A stretch of DNA of 64,000 bases from an uncultured Candidatus Saccharibacteria bacterium (GCA_947169915.1 CAMVRN010000005.1:1-64000), one strand, 5' to 3'; counted from the stretch's first letter, positions 9,407 through 18,568 are shown. Notes: generated by a model from the letters alone, not told the origin. Translations and numbers: made by a program.

Positions 9407-12400
9407 GCAAAAAGAAGCTGTTGAATATATTCAAGGCCCACTTTTAGTGCTTGCCGGTCCTGGAACGGGCAAGACTTTTTTATTGTCGAATCGCGTTGAA
9501 TATATTCTACGCAATACTGACACGAACCCCGAAAATATCCTTTGTTTGACCTTTACTGAAAATGGTGCGAGCAACATGCGTGAGCGACTTCTTTCGACTG
9601 TTGGCAAGGCGGCGAGAAGACTCGAGATTCACACCTATCATGGTTTCGGGTCGGATATTTTGATGGAATATAAAAACTATGCAACTAATTTCACACGTAA
9701 TCTGGACCAGCCAATAGATGAAGTGAAGCAATTCAAAATCGTGAAAAGTATTCAGGAAAAATTACCTGCGGTTGATATTCTCCGCACGGGAATAACTGGA
9801 GACATCGTAAAAACTATTCAAAGCGCGAAAGCCGCTAGATTGACTGGTGATGACTGCGTAAAAATCGCGAAGCAAAATATGGTTGATGCGCAGAAAATTA
9901 GTAAAGATGTTTCGCCAATTCTGAAGACCGTTCAAGCGAGGATGAAGTTTGACTTGGCGGTTGAGACCGTCTATGAGCCGATTCTAGAAGCATTTGCGAA
10001 ATATGCTTCTAAGGAGCCTATCATTCAGGACATCGAGCCGATTGCAAATAGTTTAACAAGAGAGCTTAATAGACTAATTGATGCCGAAAGAGAAAGTGAA
10101 AAGCCGAGTGTTTCTCCACTAACAAAATGGAGAGGGAAAGTTTTCGAACTGGATGAGAATGGCGATTATAGATTAAAGACGAGAGTTGCTGATTTGAAAC
10201 TTGAATCTTTTGGTCGAATTATGACGGAATATAATGCGAAACTGGAACACGAAGGACTTTTTGATTTTGCCGACATGATTGAACAGGCGATTCAGTTCTT
10301 AAAGGAAGATAAGGGTTTCCGTTTGACTTTGCAAGAAAAGTTTCAGTACGTGATGCTTGATGAATTTCAGGATACCAATCCAAGCCAATTTGAACTCGTG
10401 AAATTACTAACAGATTACGAAGGACCGAACGTGATGGCAGTAGGCGATGATGACCAGGCGATTTTCGAATTCCAGGGCGCCGACGCTTCTAACCTCTTAA
10501 CTTTTCAGCAATATTACGGCGCAAAGGTTATTAATTTAAAGGAGAATTATCGAAGCAATCAAGAGATTTTGGACTTATCGAGAAAGATTGCCGACCAGAT
10601 TGAAGGTAGTTTTGCGAAGAGTCAGAATGTCGAGAAAAATCTGACTGCGGTTCGCGGGCTGGGTGCTGAAATCCGGCGTGATGAGTTTTTGACGAGCGAT
10701 ATGGAATATGAGTTTATCGCAAAAGAAATTAGTAAGTTGATTAATTCTGGGGTTCCACAAAAGCAGATTGCGATTATTGCTCCAAAACATAAGTATATTG
10801 CTCCGCTTTTACCATTCCTGAAGGAATCAGGAGAGATAAACGTTGCTTACGAGAAGCGAGAGAATTTATTGGAAGACCCGAGACTGTCGGAAATTTTGAC
10901 GCTTGCAAAATTCGTCTATGGACTTTCGCAGGGCAAAAATGTTTCTTCGAGATTACTTGAGATTTTAAGCTATGATTTTTGGCAGCTAAATCCGGCAGAA
11001 GCGATTGTTTGTGTGTATAGTGCGAAGCGAGAGAAGAAGGCCCCGATTGAATACTTGATGAAGGCCGATTCGCCAAGATTGCGTGAAATTGGTGAATGGT
11101 TAGCTGTGCTTGCTATGAAGTCATTTGATACTCCGCTTGAGATGATGCTTGATTATTTGGTCGGTACGCTTGCGGTGAAGTTACCTGCGCAGATTAGCGA
11201 TGACGGTTTACCTGATATTTCTAAAGAAGGCGCTTTGCTTCGGGATGAACGTGAGTTTAGATGTCCGTTTGTCAACTATTATGATAACGAACTGAGCGAG
11301 TATGGGACCTTTGAGTTATATGAAAATTTGGCTGTTTTGAAGCAGGCTATTGTGTCGCATGTCGGACGAAGCAATCCAAGGCTCAAAGATTTGGTTGAGA
11401 TGTTAGAGGACTATGAAGAAGCTGGTGCAGGGCTTACGAATGCTTCGCCGTATCGAGACAGTGATGATGCAGTGCAAATCGTGACGGCGCATAAAGCAAA
11501 GGGGCTGGAGTACGAATACGTATTCCTGATTGCGACGGATAATTTGAACTGGGGTAAAGCAAAGGGCAATAATACCATGTTTACTTTGCCGAGGAATGTT
11601 GCGCAGATTCGGCACACGGGCATTACGGATGACGAAAGGTTGAGGTTATTCTTTGTCGCTATTACGCGTGCGAAAAGAGCGCTTTATATGACTAACGCGC
11701 TGAAGGATTTTTCTGGGAAGAGCCCAGCTAGACTGGATTATCTAGAGGAATATGAGCAGAAAGATGAAAAGACACGGGAGATAAAAGTCGTTTCTCCGTT
11801 TATCGGCGAAGTTAATCTTCATTATGGTGATTTGGGCGAGCTTAGAAAGACCGTTGACCTTCGTAAAACATGGCGTGCAGCTTATACGAAGCTGGACTCG
11901 GAGCTTAAACCGATTTTGATTGAGAGAATGAAGGATTATAAACTGTCGGCGAGCGATTTGACTTCGTTTATCGATATTGCATATGGCGGTCCGATGGCGT
12001 TTTATGCCAGCAGGGTTTTGAGGAGCCCACAAGAGCCGGCGACTGGGAGTATGGTTTTTGGGACATTGGTGCATGCCGTGTTTGAACGCGTGACAAAAGC
12101 CGCGGTTGTTGGTGAGGAATTTTCTGATGATGACGCTCTGGCGTTTTATCGGGAAGAGGCTAATAAGGTAGATTTGGAAGCTAAGGAATTAAAGTTTTTG
12201 CTTGAAAAAGGTGAAGCGAGTCTTAAAATTTCACTTAATACTTTCAGGGAGATTTTGCGTGATTCGAAAGCTAGAGCGGAGATAAGTCTAGCTAGTGAAC
12301 ACCCAGAGGTTGGTGGGGTTCCAGCGCTGGGCGTGGTTGACCACATGAAGATTGATGAAAATAAGAAAGAGATTGAGATTTATGATTTTAAGACTGGAAA

Positions 12401-12752
12401 ATATTATGAGAAAAAGTGGGGTAGTCACGAGACACTATATAAATATATGCTTCAACTCGGATTCTATAAGCTTGCGATTGAGAGTTGCCCATCTTTTAAG
12501 AAGTACAAGGTTAAATATGGTCACATTCTCTTTGTGACACCCGATGATGAGGGGAAGGTTTATGATAAGGTTTTAGACTTTGAAAAGGACTTCGATGACG
12601 AAAAACTTGCTGCAATTGCTAAGGCGGTTTATAAGCAAGCAACCACGCTTCAATTCTTGGAGATTCCAGAACTTAGAGTTGAGTGCGATAAGGAAAACGG
12701 TATAAAACAGATTAAAGAGTTCATCGAGCTTTTGCTTGCAAAAACGGTGTAG
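9390..12752 (+). CDS. UvrD/PcrA-type SF1 helicase fused to a PD-(D/E)XK nuclease
   Basis: 1120 residues. The N-terminal two-thirds is a superfamily 1A helicase: Walker A AGPGTGKT (about 22-29), Walker B LDEFQDTNPSQF, motif III VGDDDQAIFEFQGA, motif IV NYRSNQEIL, and motif V/VI VTAHKAKGLEYEYVFL with LFFVAITRAKRALYMT. The C-terminal about 300 residues carry SASDLTSFI, GTLVHAVFE and GVVDHMK...IYDFKTGKYY, the RecB/AddB-like PD-(D/E)XK nuclease signature. This AddA/RecB-like layout suggests double-strand break processing or repair by one polypeptide, possibly also acting on incoming DNA. The partner AddB/RecC is not in the window. The ATG at 9390 overlaps gpsA by 17 bases. Confidence 0.9.
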   Translation: MSLNAKQKEAVEYIQGPLLVLAGPGTGKTFLLSNRVEYILRNTDTNPENILCLTFTENGASNMRERLLSTVGKAARRLEIHTYHGFGSDILMEYKNYATNFTRNLDQPIDEVKQFKIVKSIQEKLPAVDILRTGITGDIVKTIQSAKAARLTGDDCVKIAKQNMVDAQKISKDVSPILKTVQARMKFDLAVETVYEPILEAFAKYASKEPIIQDIEPIANSLTRELNRLIDAERESEKPSVSPLTKWRGKVFELDENGDYRLKTRVADLKLESFGRIMTEYNAKLEHEGLFDFADMIEQAIQFLKEDKGFRLTLQEKFQYVMLDEFQDTNPSQFELVKLLTDYEGPNVMAVGDDDQAIFEFQGADASNLLTFQQYYGAKVINLKENYRSNQEILDLSRKIADQIEGSFAKSQNVEKNLTAVRGLGAEIRRDEFLTSDMEYEFIAKEISKLINSGVPQKQIAIIAPKHKYIAPLLPFLKESGEINVAYEKRENLLEDPRLSEILTLAKFVYGLSQGKNVSSRLLEILSYDFWQLNPAEAIVCVYSAKREKKAPIEYLMKADSPRLREIGEWLAVLAMKSFDTPLEMMLDYLVGTLAVKLPAQISDDGLPDISKEGALLRDEREFRCPFVNYYDNELSEYGTFELYENLAVLKQAIVSHVGRSNPRLKDLVEMLEDYEEAGAGLTNASPYRDSDDAVQIVTAHKAKGLEYEYVFLIATDNLNWGKAKGNNTMFTLPRNVAQIRHTGITDDERLRLFFVAITRAKRALYMTNALKDFSGKSPARLDYLEEYEQKDEKTREIKVVSPFIGEVNLHYGDLGELRKTVDLRKTWRAAYTKLDSELKPILIERMKDYKLSASDLTSFIDIAYGGPMAFYASRVLRSPQEPATGSMVFGTLVHAVFERVTKAAVVGEEFSDDDALAFYREEANKVDLEAKELKFLLEKGEASLKISLNTFREILRDSKARAEISLASEHPEVGGVPALGVVDHMKIDENKKEIEIYDFKTGKYYEKKWGSHETLYKYMLQLGFYKLAIESCPSFKKYKVKYGHILFVTPDDEGKVYDKVLDFEKDFDDEKLAAIAKAVYKQATTLQFLEIPELRVECDKENGIKQIKEFIELLLAKTV

Positions 12753-12796
12753 AACTGTTAGAATAAGTCGATATTTCATGAGGGGAGGTGAAATAT

Positions 12797-12976
12797 GTGG
12801 GGTTTTTCGAGAATCTTTTTGGCACAAATCCGCAGTATACTGTACGCGACAATAAGACTGGTGAGGAGCGCCAGGTACAGGATGCAAAAGATTTGGAAAA
12901 GTTCGCCGAGCGCGAGCAAGGCAAAGACAAACCGGAAAAACCTGACGACTTTTTTTCGAGATTATTCTCGAGGTAA
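12797..12976 (+). CDS. Small charged protein of unknown function (59 aa)
   Basis: I do not recognise this protein. Two frames compete here. I prefer the GTG at 12797, well spaced from GGGGAGGT, which encodes a hydrophilic protein with a short hydrophobic start (GFFENLFGT), a middle part TVRDNKTGEERQV, and a Lys/Asp/Glu-rich tail ending FFSRLFSR. It stops just before a strong terminator. The overlapping ATG frame at 12795 reads through that terminator into iscU and looks random. The gene follows the helicase by 44 bases and may be its operon partner. Confidence 0.55.
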   Translation: MGFFENLFGTNPQYTVRDNKTGEERQVQDAKDLEKFAEREQGKDKPEKPDDFFSRLFSR

Positions 12977-12989
12977 CTTACTCTACCGA

Positions 12990-13014
12990 GCCTCCCTGCG
13001 GGGAGGCATTTTTA
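12990..13014 (+). terminator. Terminator after the helicase operon
   Basis: GCCTCCC (12990-12996), loop TGCG, GGGAGGC (13001-13007), then ATTTTTATT. It separates this operon from the convergent nifS-iscU operon. Confidence 0.85.
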
Positions 13015-13419
13015 TTATTTTGCTTTTTTTAGGTAATCTTTGATTGCTTTATGAAGAGCCTGATGGCCGAGAACCGAACAGTGAAATTTATGTTCCGGAA
13101 GTCCACCTAGAAAGTCGCAGATTTCTTTTGCGGTGATATGGTCGGCTTCTTCGAGGGTCCTTCCCTTTGCGAGTTCTGAAAGTGCGGAGGTTGAAGCGAT
13201 TGCGCTTGCGCATCCATAGGTTTTCCAGCCGATATCCGAGATTTTACCGTTTTTTACGCGGATTTTGACTAGCATTTGGTCGCCGCATATAGGATTTCCG
13301 ACGATTCCCTGTCCGTCGGCTTTCCATTTTGATTCATCGCCCATGATAAAATTGCGAGGGTTTAAAAAATGGTCCTTAACGATGTCAGTGTATGCCCATG
13401 AAAAGGGTTCTTTGGTCAT
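13015..13419 (-). CDS. iscU: Fe-S cluster scaffold protein IscU/NifU N-domain type
   Basis: 134 residues. Scaffold on which [2Fe-2S] clusters are built from sulfur supplied by the cysteine desulfurase encoded just upstream. All three ligand cysteines are present: C45 in GNPICGDQM (with the conserved D47), C70 in YGCASAIAS and C114 in KFHCSVLG. It starts one base after the nifS stop codon (TGAaATG), with its ribosome-binding site GGAGAA inside the end of nifS. There is no IscR, HscA or ferredoxin nearby, so this is a minimal two-gene system. SufU is an alternative name for the same fold. Confidence 0.92.
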   Translation of the reverse strand: MTKEPFSWAYTDIVKDHFLNPRNFIMGDESKWKADGQGIVGNPICGDQMLVKIRVKNGKISDIGWKTYGCASAIASTSALSELAKGRTLEEADHITAKEICDFLGGLPEHKFHCSVLGHQALHKAIKDYLKKAK

Positions 13420-13420
13420 T

Positions 13421-14614
13421 TCAGTTCTCCTTTGGTGTTAATGTTGACAAATCTTGAATTCTTTTCACGATTGGCGGAAGTTTTTTCATGAGGATGTCTA
13501 TGTCGTTTTTTGTTGTTTCTAGACCAATTGAGAAGCGGACGGAACCGTGGGCAACCTCGGCATCGTGATACATGGCCATGAGAACATGGGATGGTTCGAG
13601 GTCTCCTGAGGCGCAAGCAGAGCCAGTCGAAACTTCAATTCCTTCAAGGTCGAGGTAAAGCTGAGTCGATTCTCCCTCGGCGGACGGAAAGGCTATGTTT
13701 AAAATATTTGGAAGGCATGGAGCCTTGTTGATAGGCGTGATGAGCTTTGCGGTTGGGATCAGGCGGGCTATTTCGGAATTTAGATAATTTCTGATTTTTT
13801 CGACTTCAGGGTATCTAGATAGGCTATTTTTGGCATGCTTTGCTGCTTCTTTGAATCCGGACGCTAGAACCACGTTAGACGTTCCGGCGCGGCGCTTGTT
13901 TTCTTGCGCTCCGCCATATATTAGTGGGGCGAATGGCGAGCCGGGTTTTACGTAGAGTGCGCCAATGCCGACTGGGCCACCAAGTTTATGCGAAGTAAAA
14001 GTCATGTAGTTTACGCCGAGGTCTTTTACTGAGACTGATATTTTGCCAACTGCCTGAGTTGCGTCTGTGTGTAGAAAAATCCTTGCTTTGTATCGCTTAT
14101 TGAACTCTTTGATTATATCCGAAACTTCTCTGATGGGCTCGATGGTGCCACTTTCGTTGTTGGCTAGCATGATAGAGACCAAAATCTTCTGCTTCGGGTT
14201 CTCCTTAATTGTTTTCTCTAGATTTTCTGAAAAAAAGTCGATATTAATTACACCGTTACTATTTACGGGTATTTTGACACACGGAGAACCATAGGTACCT
14301 GCAGAGTTTAAGATGGAAGGATGTTCGATACTACTTATAAAAATAGGGCAACCACGAAAAGTGTTCGTTACTGTGTTGTTAGACTCACAACCACCTGAGG
14401 TAAAAATAAGCTCTAGGGGTCGCGCCTCTATAAGCGTCGCAATTTCGCTACGTGCTTCATTCATTAACTCTTTTGCTGTCGAACCGGTAGTATGAAGCGA
14501 ACTAGGGTTTCCTATTTTTTGCTCATGAGAAAGTTTCATTACGCGAACTATTTCCTCTTCAGATTCTTTCAGAAGAGGTTCTGTCGCAGAATGGTCAAGA
14601 TATATGAACTTCAT
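13421..14614 (-). CDS. nifS: Cysteine desulfurase (NifS/IscS family)
   Basis: 397 residues. PLP enzyme that removes sulfur from cysteine to make alanine and an enzyme persulfide for Fe-S clusters and tRNA thiolation. Motifs: IYLDHSATEPL at the N-terminus, FTSGGCESNN, HTDATQAVGK, the PLP lysine in TSHKLGGP (K210) and the active-site cysteine in STGSACASGD (C334). A TATAAT box (14625-14630) lies 10 nt before the ATG, so the mRNA leader is only about 3 nt. It is translationally linked to iscU. Confidence 0.94.
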   Translation of the reverse strand: MKFIYLDHSATEPLLKESEEEIVRVMKLSHEQKIGNPSSLHTTGSTAKELMNEARSEIATLIEARPLELIFTSGGCESNNTVTNTFRGCPIFISSIEHPSILNSAGTYGSPCVKIPVNSNGVINIDFFSENLEKTIKENPKQKILVSIMLANNESGTIEPIREVSDIIKEFNKRYKARIFLHTDATQAVGKISVSVKDLGVNYMTFTSHKLGGPVGIGALYVKPGSPFAPLIYGGAQENKRRAGTSNVVLASGFKEAAKHAKNSLSRYPEVEKIRNYLNSEIARLIPTAKLITPINKAPCLPNILNIAFPSAEGESTQLYLDLEGIEVSTGSACASGDLEPSHVLMAMYHDAEVAHGSVRFSIGLETTKNDIDILMKKLPPIVKRIQDLSTLTPKEN

Positions 14615-14639
14615 ATATCATATGATTATACGATAAAAT

Positions 14640-15407
14640 TTAGATAATGGAAGTTTTGTGTTGTGCTGCGGCGAAGCCATCATAGTAATTTGTTTTGACC
14701 TTTGGATGGCCGATTTTGTTAGCTGCTTTTACTATTTCTTCGACACTGTCTGTTATTTTGTAAATCTTCCTATCTTGAGGATTGATGGTTTTTAATGCGG
14801 TCATTTTTGTAGCATAGAAGCGGTCGAGAGGTTTCCAGAATGATTTACCGAAGAGGAACATTGGCATGATTGGCATTTTCTTTTCTTGCATGAGAATGAG
14901 GACCTCGGAGAATTCATCCATAGTACCAAAACCACCTGGGAAGAACACATAGACCTTTGCGCTCATCGCAAGCATGACCTTTCGAGCGAAAAAGTATTCG
15001 AATTGAAGCACGTCTGTTAGGTATGGATTAGGGTGTTGTTCATGGCTTAAGGTGATATTTAAGCCAATTGAACGGCCTCCGTATTCGTATGAGCCACGAT
15101 TAGCTGCTTCCATGATGCCTGGGCCACCACCGGTAATGACGGTGTGACCGTTCGCCGCCAAAAGTTCGCCTAGGTGCCGTGCTTCTTTGTAGTATTTATT
15201 ATTTTCCTTTATGCGAGCTGAGCCGTAAATTGTAACACCCTGAGGAAAAGTACGTACGATTTTTAGGCCATTTAGTAGGTCTTTTGCGTACGCCTGGGCG
15301 CGGTCATAATCTGCCGATTCTAGTTCGGTTATGAGCTTTTGTTGATATTCAGCTATTTGTTCTGTTGATGGTGCTTTTTGGTCTTTTGGTGACGTTTTTT
15401 GTTGCAT
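14640..15407 (-). CDS. LOG-family nucleotide phosphoribohydrolase-like protein
   Basis: 255 residues, TIGR00730/lysine-decarboxylase-like Rossmann family. The two hallmark motifs are present: GGGPGIMEAANRG and PGGFGTMDE, plus YGSARI near the start. Characterised members cleave the N-glycosidic bond of nucleoside 5'-monophosphates such as cytokinin ribotides or AMP, releasing ribose 5-phosphate. That would fit its place at the end of an operon encoding RpiB, an Rpe-like protein and a sugar kinase, but the substrate here is inference. It starts 8 bases after the PfkB kinase stop codon. Confidence 0.85.
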   Translation of the reverse strand: MQQKTSPKDQKAPSTEQIAEYQQKLITELESADYDRAQAYAKDLLNGLKIVRTFPQGVTIYGSARIKENNKYYKEARHLGELLAANGHTVITGGGPGIMEAANRGSYEYGGRSIGLNITLSHEQHPNPYLTDVLQFEYFFARKVMLAMSAKVYVFFPGGFGTMDEFSEVLILMQEKKMPIMPMFLFGKSFWKPLDRFYATKMTALKTINPQDRKIYKITDSVEEIVKAANKIGHPKVKTNYYDGFAAAQHKTSII

Positions 15408-15415
15408 ATTTTTCC

Positions 15416-16381
15416 TTATTTGATGAGTTGAATTGGCATTGGGTGAAGCTCGATATCACGATATAAGAGACCGTTCTTTGCTCCTCTGTGTTGAACGACA
15501 GAGGTTGAGTTTGCGCTAGCGAAGATAAGTGCGGTACGGAAACTGTCACCACTAGCAAGAGAGGCTAGGAAGCCAGAGCCAAATGCATCGCCTGCGCCGG
15601 TCGTATCTTTAATCTTTACGTCTTCGTAAATGCCAAAGCGATAAGTTTTTTCGCCGTTCGTGGCGATTCCGCCCATAGCGCCGTCTGTTATGATAACGGT
15701 TTGGCAATAATTCTTTAGTTTATTGAGTAGTTCTTCTAGTAGGCTACCGCCGACGAGTTCATTCGCTTCGCGCTTATTGACGAGAAGTACATCAACGTCA
15801 CTTAAGAGTCCGAGGACTTGTTTAGGGTTGGCTAATTCGAGCACGCCAGGATTGAACATCACCTTGGTTCCTAGAGCTTTCGCTCGTTCAAAGAAATCTA
15901 AGAGTGTCCCCATATCGCCTCGAAGTGTAGTTACGTACAGCCAATCTGGCTGAATCAACTCGAGGTCTTTTGGAGACATATTGTCAAAACGGGAAGATGC
16001 TCCTCGGTATGTAAGAGCGGTTCTTTCCCCGGTGGTTTCATCGAGAAGGATGATTGAGCAGCCGGTCTTATGATGAGGAAGATAGGAAATGTAACTTGTA
16101 TCGATTCCCTCCTCGTCGAGTTTCTTCAAAACCGCTTCTCCTGCTGGGTCATGGCCGATATTGCCAAGATAAACCACCTCATGGCCAGAGCGAGCAAATG
16201 TTACGGCTGAGTTTGTGCCTCCACCTCCGATAAAAAAGTCGAGTTTCGCAACATCGTATTTTGCTCCAATTTCAAGATTCTTGAGGATGTCTGCTTGACC
16301 AAGTTTGACTGTCTGGAAGTCATGATTATCGATTAGATAAATATCTTGAAGTGCGGAACCGAGACTTACAATGCGCGCCAT
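15416..16381 (-). CDS. PfkB-family sugar kinase
   Basis: 321 residues. Ribokinase-fold kinase: IGGGGTNSAVTFARSG (about 51-66) is the first PfkB signature, and DTTGAGDAFGSGFLA is the second, with catalytic Asp at 265. The ATP-side motif is NPGVLEL. Members phosphorylate ribose, adenosine, fructose or similar. Its place beside rpiB and an epimerase suggests ribose or another pentose, which would feed salvaged nucleoside sugar into the pentose pathway. Its ATG shares one base with the stop of the upstream gene (TAATG), so translation is coupled. Confidence 0.88.
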   Translation of the reverse strand: MARIVSLGSALQDIYLIDNHDFQTVKLGQADILKNLEIGAKYDVAKLDFFIGGGGTNSAVTFARSGHEVVYLGNIGHDPAGEAVLKKLDEEGIDTSYISYLPHHKTGCSIILLDETTGERTALTYRGASSRFDNMSPKDLELIQPDWLYVTTLRGDMGTLLDFFERAKALGTKVMFNPGVLELANPKQVLGLLSDVDVLLVNKREANELVGGSLLEELLNKLKNYCQTVIITDGAMGGIATNGEKTYRFGIYEDVKIKDTTGAGDAFGSGFLASLASGDSFRTALIFASANSTSVVQHRGAKNGLLYRDIELHPMPIQLIK

Positions 16382-17031
16382 TATATAACTACTCCTAGTT
16401 TATCCATCTCGGCCGTTAGGTCTTTATACATTTTTGCTGGGTCTTGTGCGGTTGCAATGGCCGAACCGACATTGATTACGTCTATGTTACAGTGGGCGAG
16501 CGTTCGCGTATTATTCATATTTGCGCCACCGTCCCATCCGATTTCGGCGTTTGGATTGATTGAGCGGACGATTGGGACCTTCTCTGTTTGCATCATATCC
16601 GCTTGACCACCTTGTTGTCCGAGTTGTCCTGCGAAGATTAGAACGTGGTCTGCGGCTTGAATGTAGGGAGCGATGTTACCTGGGTAGGTTTGTTTCAATA
16701 TGGCGACGCCAGAACGGATACCAGCTTGTTTTAGGGTGGCAAAGATTGGCAGGAGGTTTTCGTTTGTCTCTGCATGGATAATACAGAGGCTTGGGTGAAT
16801 CTTTAGGATTGTTGGTAGATGTTGTGATGGATTCATAACCATCATATGAAGGTCTAAGGCTGCCCAATCTTGTTGTCGCCATGCGTTTGATTCGTCGATT
16901 GTGAGTGTTGGGCTGAATGCTCCATCCGAAATATCTACCTGAATTCTTTTAGAGAATTGAGAATACAAACCGTATTGACGGAGATAGACGTTTTTGTCGT
17001 TTGTTAAAATTGTTGGGACTATAACGCTCAT
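16381..17031 (-). CDS. Divergent ribulose-phosphate 3-epimerase-like protein
   Basis: 216 residues, the size of Rpe. Recognisable barrel motifs: VPTIL (for aPSIL), VDISDGAFSPTLT, LDLHMMV, IIHAE, GWDGGAN and INVGSAI. The metal-binding Asp (D33), His (H62) and the Asp of WDGG are kept. The His normally two residues before D33 is Gln (Q31), and the usual EPGFGGQ phosphate loop is degenerate (AGQLGQQGGQ). It sits between rpiB and a PfkB kinase with one-base overlaps at both ends, so a role in pentose phosphate conversion is likely. Altered metal use or another sugar phosphate substrate is possible. Confidence 0.75.
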   Translation of the reverse strand: MSVIVPTILTNDKNVYLRQYGLYSQFSKRIQVDISDGAFSPTLTIDESNAWRQQDWAALDLHMMVMNPSQHLPTILKIHPSLCIIHAETNENLLPIFATLKQAGIRSGVAILKQTYPGNIAPYIQAADHVLIFAGQLGQQGGQADMMQTEKVPIVRSINPNAEIGWDGGANMNNTRTLAHCNIDVINVGSAIATAQDPAKMYKDLTAEMDKLGVVI

Positions 17032-17528
17032 TAAACCTCCTTGTCTAAGCGTTTGATTCGGCGAAGATGTCTTTCTTCATTCGAGAATGGTGTTGAGAGG
17101 AATTTTTCAACGATAGCAAAGATATCTTCGTATGTTTTTTCGTTTTCGAGTGGGTCTTTTGCGCGAGCTAAGTAGTCAGCCGAGAGGCAGAGAATGTTCG
17201 CGTTGTTGTGGAACCTTGAAGATTCAGCGGTTTCCATATCTGTGCAGACTGCTGCGCGAATGCCTTTAAAGCGGTTAGCCTGGATCGAAATACCTATGGC
17301 GGAACCACAGATTAGAATGCCGAGGCATGGATGGGTTTCGGAATTTAGAATTGCTTTTGATACTGCGATTGCCGAGTCGTTATAGTCGTCCGATGGGTCG
17401 AGTGTTTTTGGCCCCAAATCGATTACTTCGAGTGGGCTGTCCGAAATGTCCTTTCGCATAGCTAAATCAGAAACAAGCTTGTTTTTTAGAGAGAATCCGC
17501 GATGGTCTGAACCGATATATACGCGCAT
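17031..17528 (-). CDS. rpiB: Ribose-5-phosphate isomerase B
   Basis: 165 residues. Interconverts ribose 5-phosphate and ribulose 5-phosphate. RpiB features: YIGSDHRGFSLK at the N-terminus, the active-site cysteine in ILICGSAIGISIQAN, GIRAAVCTD, and SRFHNNANILCLSA. The C-terminal DKEV tail is slightly longer than usual. It begins 6 bases after the gap stop codon and its own stop overlaps the next start by one base, so it belongs to the gap-rpiB-rpe-pfkB-LOG operon. Confidence 0.93.
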   Translation of the reverse strand: MRVYIGSDHRGFSLKNKLVSDLAMRKDISDSPLEVIDLGPKTLDPSDDYNDSAIAVSKAILNSETHPCLGILICGSAIGISIQANRFKGIRAAVCTDMETAESSRFHNNANILCLSADYLARAKDPLENEKTYEDIFAIVEKFLSTPFSNEERHLRRIKRLDKEV

Positions 17529-17534
17529 TTTTCT

Positions 17535-18536
17535 TCAGTCCTTTCCGAAATCCGCCGCGAGCTCGACGAGACGGTTGGAATATCCCCATTCGTTGTCGTA
17601 CCAAGCGACGACCTTGATGAGATTTCCGCCTACGACATCGGTTAGAGGTAGGTCGATTATTGCTGAATGAGCATTACCGCGGAAATCTGTCGAGACGAGT
17701 TCTTCTTCGGTTACATCGACGATACCTTCATAATACGGCTCTTTCGCTGCCTTTTTGAGGGTTTTAATGAGGTCTTCCTTTGTTGTGTCGGTTTTAATGA
17801 CGGCTGTAATGTCGGCAAGTGATACAACTGGTGTCGGAACGCGAACTGAGAGGCCGTTGAAGCGGTCCTTAAGAGAAGGAATAGTTAGGGCTGCTGCTTT
17901 TGAGGCGCCAGTTGTTGTTGGAACGATGTTCTCGGCTGCGGCGCGAGCTTCGCGAAGGTCTTTTGCTGGAGCATCTTGGAGGCGTTGGGAAGCGGTATAA
18001 GAGTGGACTGTTGTCATCATGGCTTTTTCAATACCAAAGTTGTCCTCGAGGATTTTCATGACTGGTGCAATACAGTTTGTAGTGCAACTTGCATTAGATA
18101 CGATAATATCTGACTTGTCGAGAGTGTCTTCATTGACGCCAATAACGATTGTCTTTGCGCCTTCGCCTTTGGCAGGTGCAGAAATAACAACTTTGCGTGC
18201 CCCTGCGTCTATATGGGCTTTAGCTTTAGCTGGGTCGGTAAACAAACCTGTAGATTCTATGACAACATCAACTCCGAGCTTTTTCCATGGAAGACTTGCT
18301 GGGTCTTTCTCTGATAAGACTTCGATTTTATGGCCTTTGACGATTATGTTCTTTTCATCATAAGTGACTTTTTCGTCATAGATACCGTACGAGGAATCAT
18401 ATTGAAGTAGTTTTGCGAGTGTTTTTGTGTCGGTAAGGTCGTTAATAGCGACAATTTCTACATCGCGACGTTCGAGTGCGATTTTTAGTGCGTTTCTGCC
18501 GATACGGCCAAATCCGTTGATAGCAAGTTTTACCAT
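17535..18536 (-). CDS. gap: Glyceraldehyde-3-phosphate dehydrogenase
   Basis: 333 residues from the ATG at 18536 (MVKLAINGFGRIGRNA), preceded by GGAGGTAATTTTCAC. The longer track start at 18596 is rejected because it lies inside the promoter. Phosphorylating glycolytic GAPDH: NAD-binding GFGRIGRNA, the catalytic cysteine in SNASCTTNCIAP, TVHSYTASQ, and WYDNEWGYSNR at the C-terminus. It leads an operon with pentose phosphate enzymes, fitting a fermentative cell with a reduced central metabolism. Confidence 0.97.
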   Translation of the reverse strand: MVKLAINGFGRIGRNALKIALERRDVEIVAINDLTDTKTLAKLLQYDSSYGIYDEKVTYDEKNIIVKGHKIEVLSEKDPASLPWKKLGVDVVIESTGLFTDPAKAKAHIDAGARKVVISAPAKGEGAKTIVIGVNEDTLDKSDIIVSNASCTTNCIAPVMKILEDNFGIEKAMMTTVHSYTASQRLQDAPAKDLREARAAAENIVPTTTGASKAAALTIPSLKDRFNGLSVRVPTPVVSLADITAVIKTDTTKEDLIKTLKKAAKEPYYEGIVDVTEEELVSTDFRGNAHSAIIDLPLTDVVGGNLIKVVAWYDNEWGYSNRLVELAADFGKD

Positions 18537-18568
18537 GTGAAAATTACCTCCTAATATACTTACGGATA

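Noticed and set aside
12795-13043. 82-aa ORF overlapping the small charged protein
   Set aside because: It runs through the terminator hairpin into iscU and has random composition; the GTG frame has better spacing and composition.
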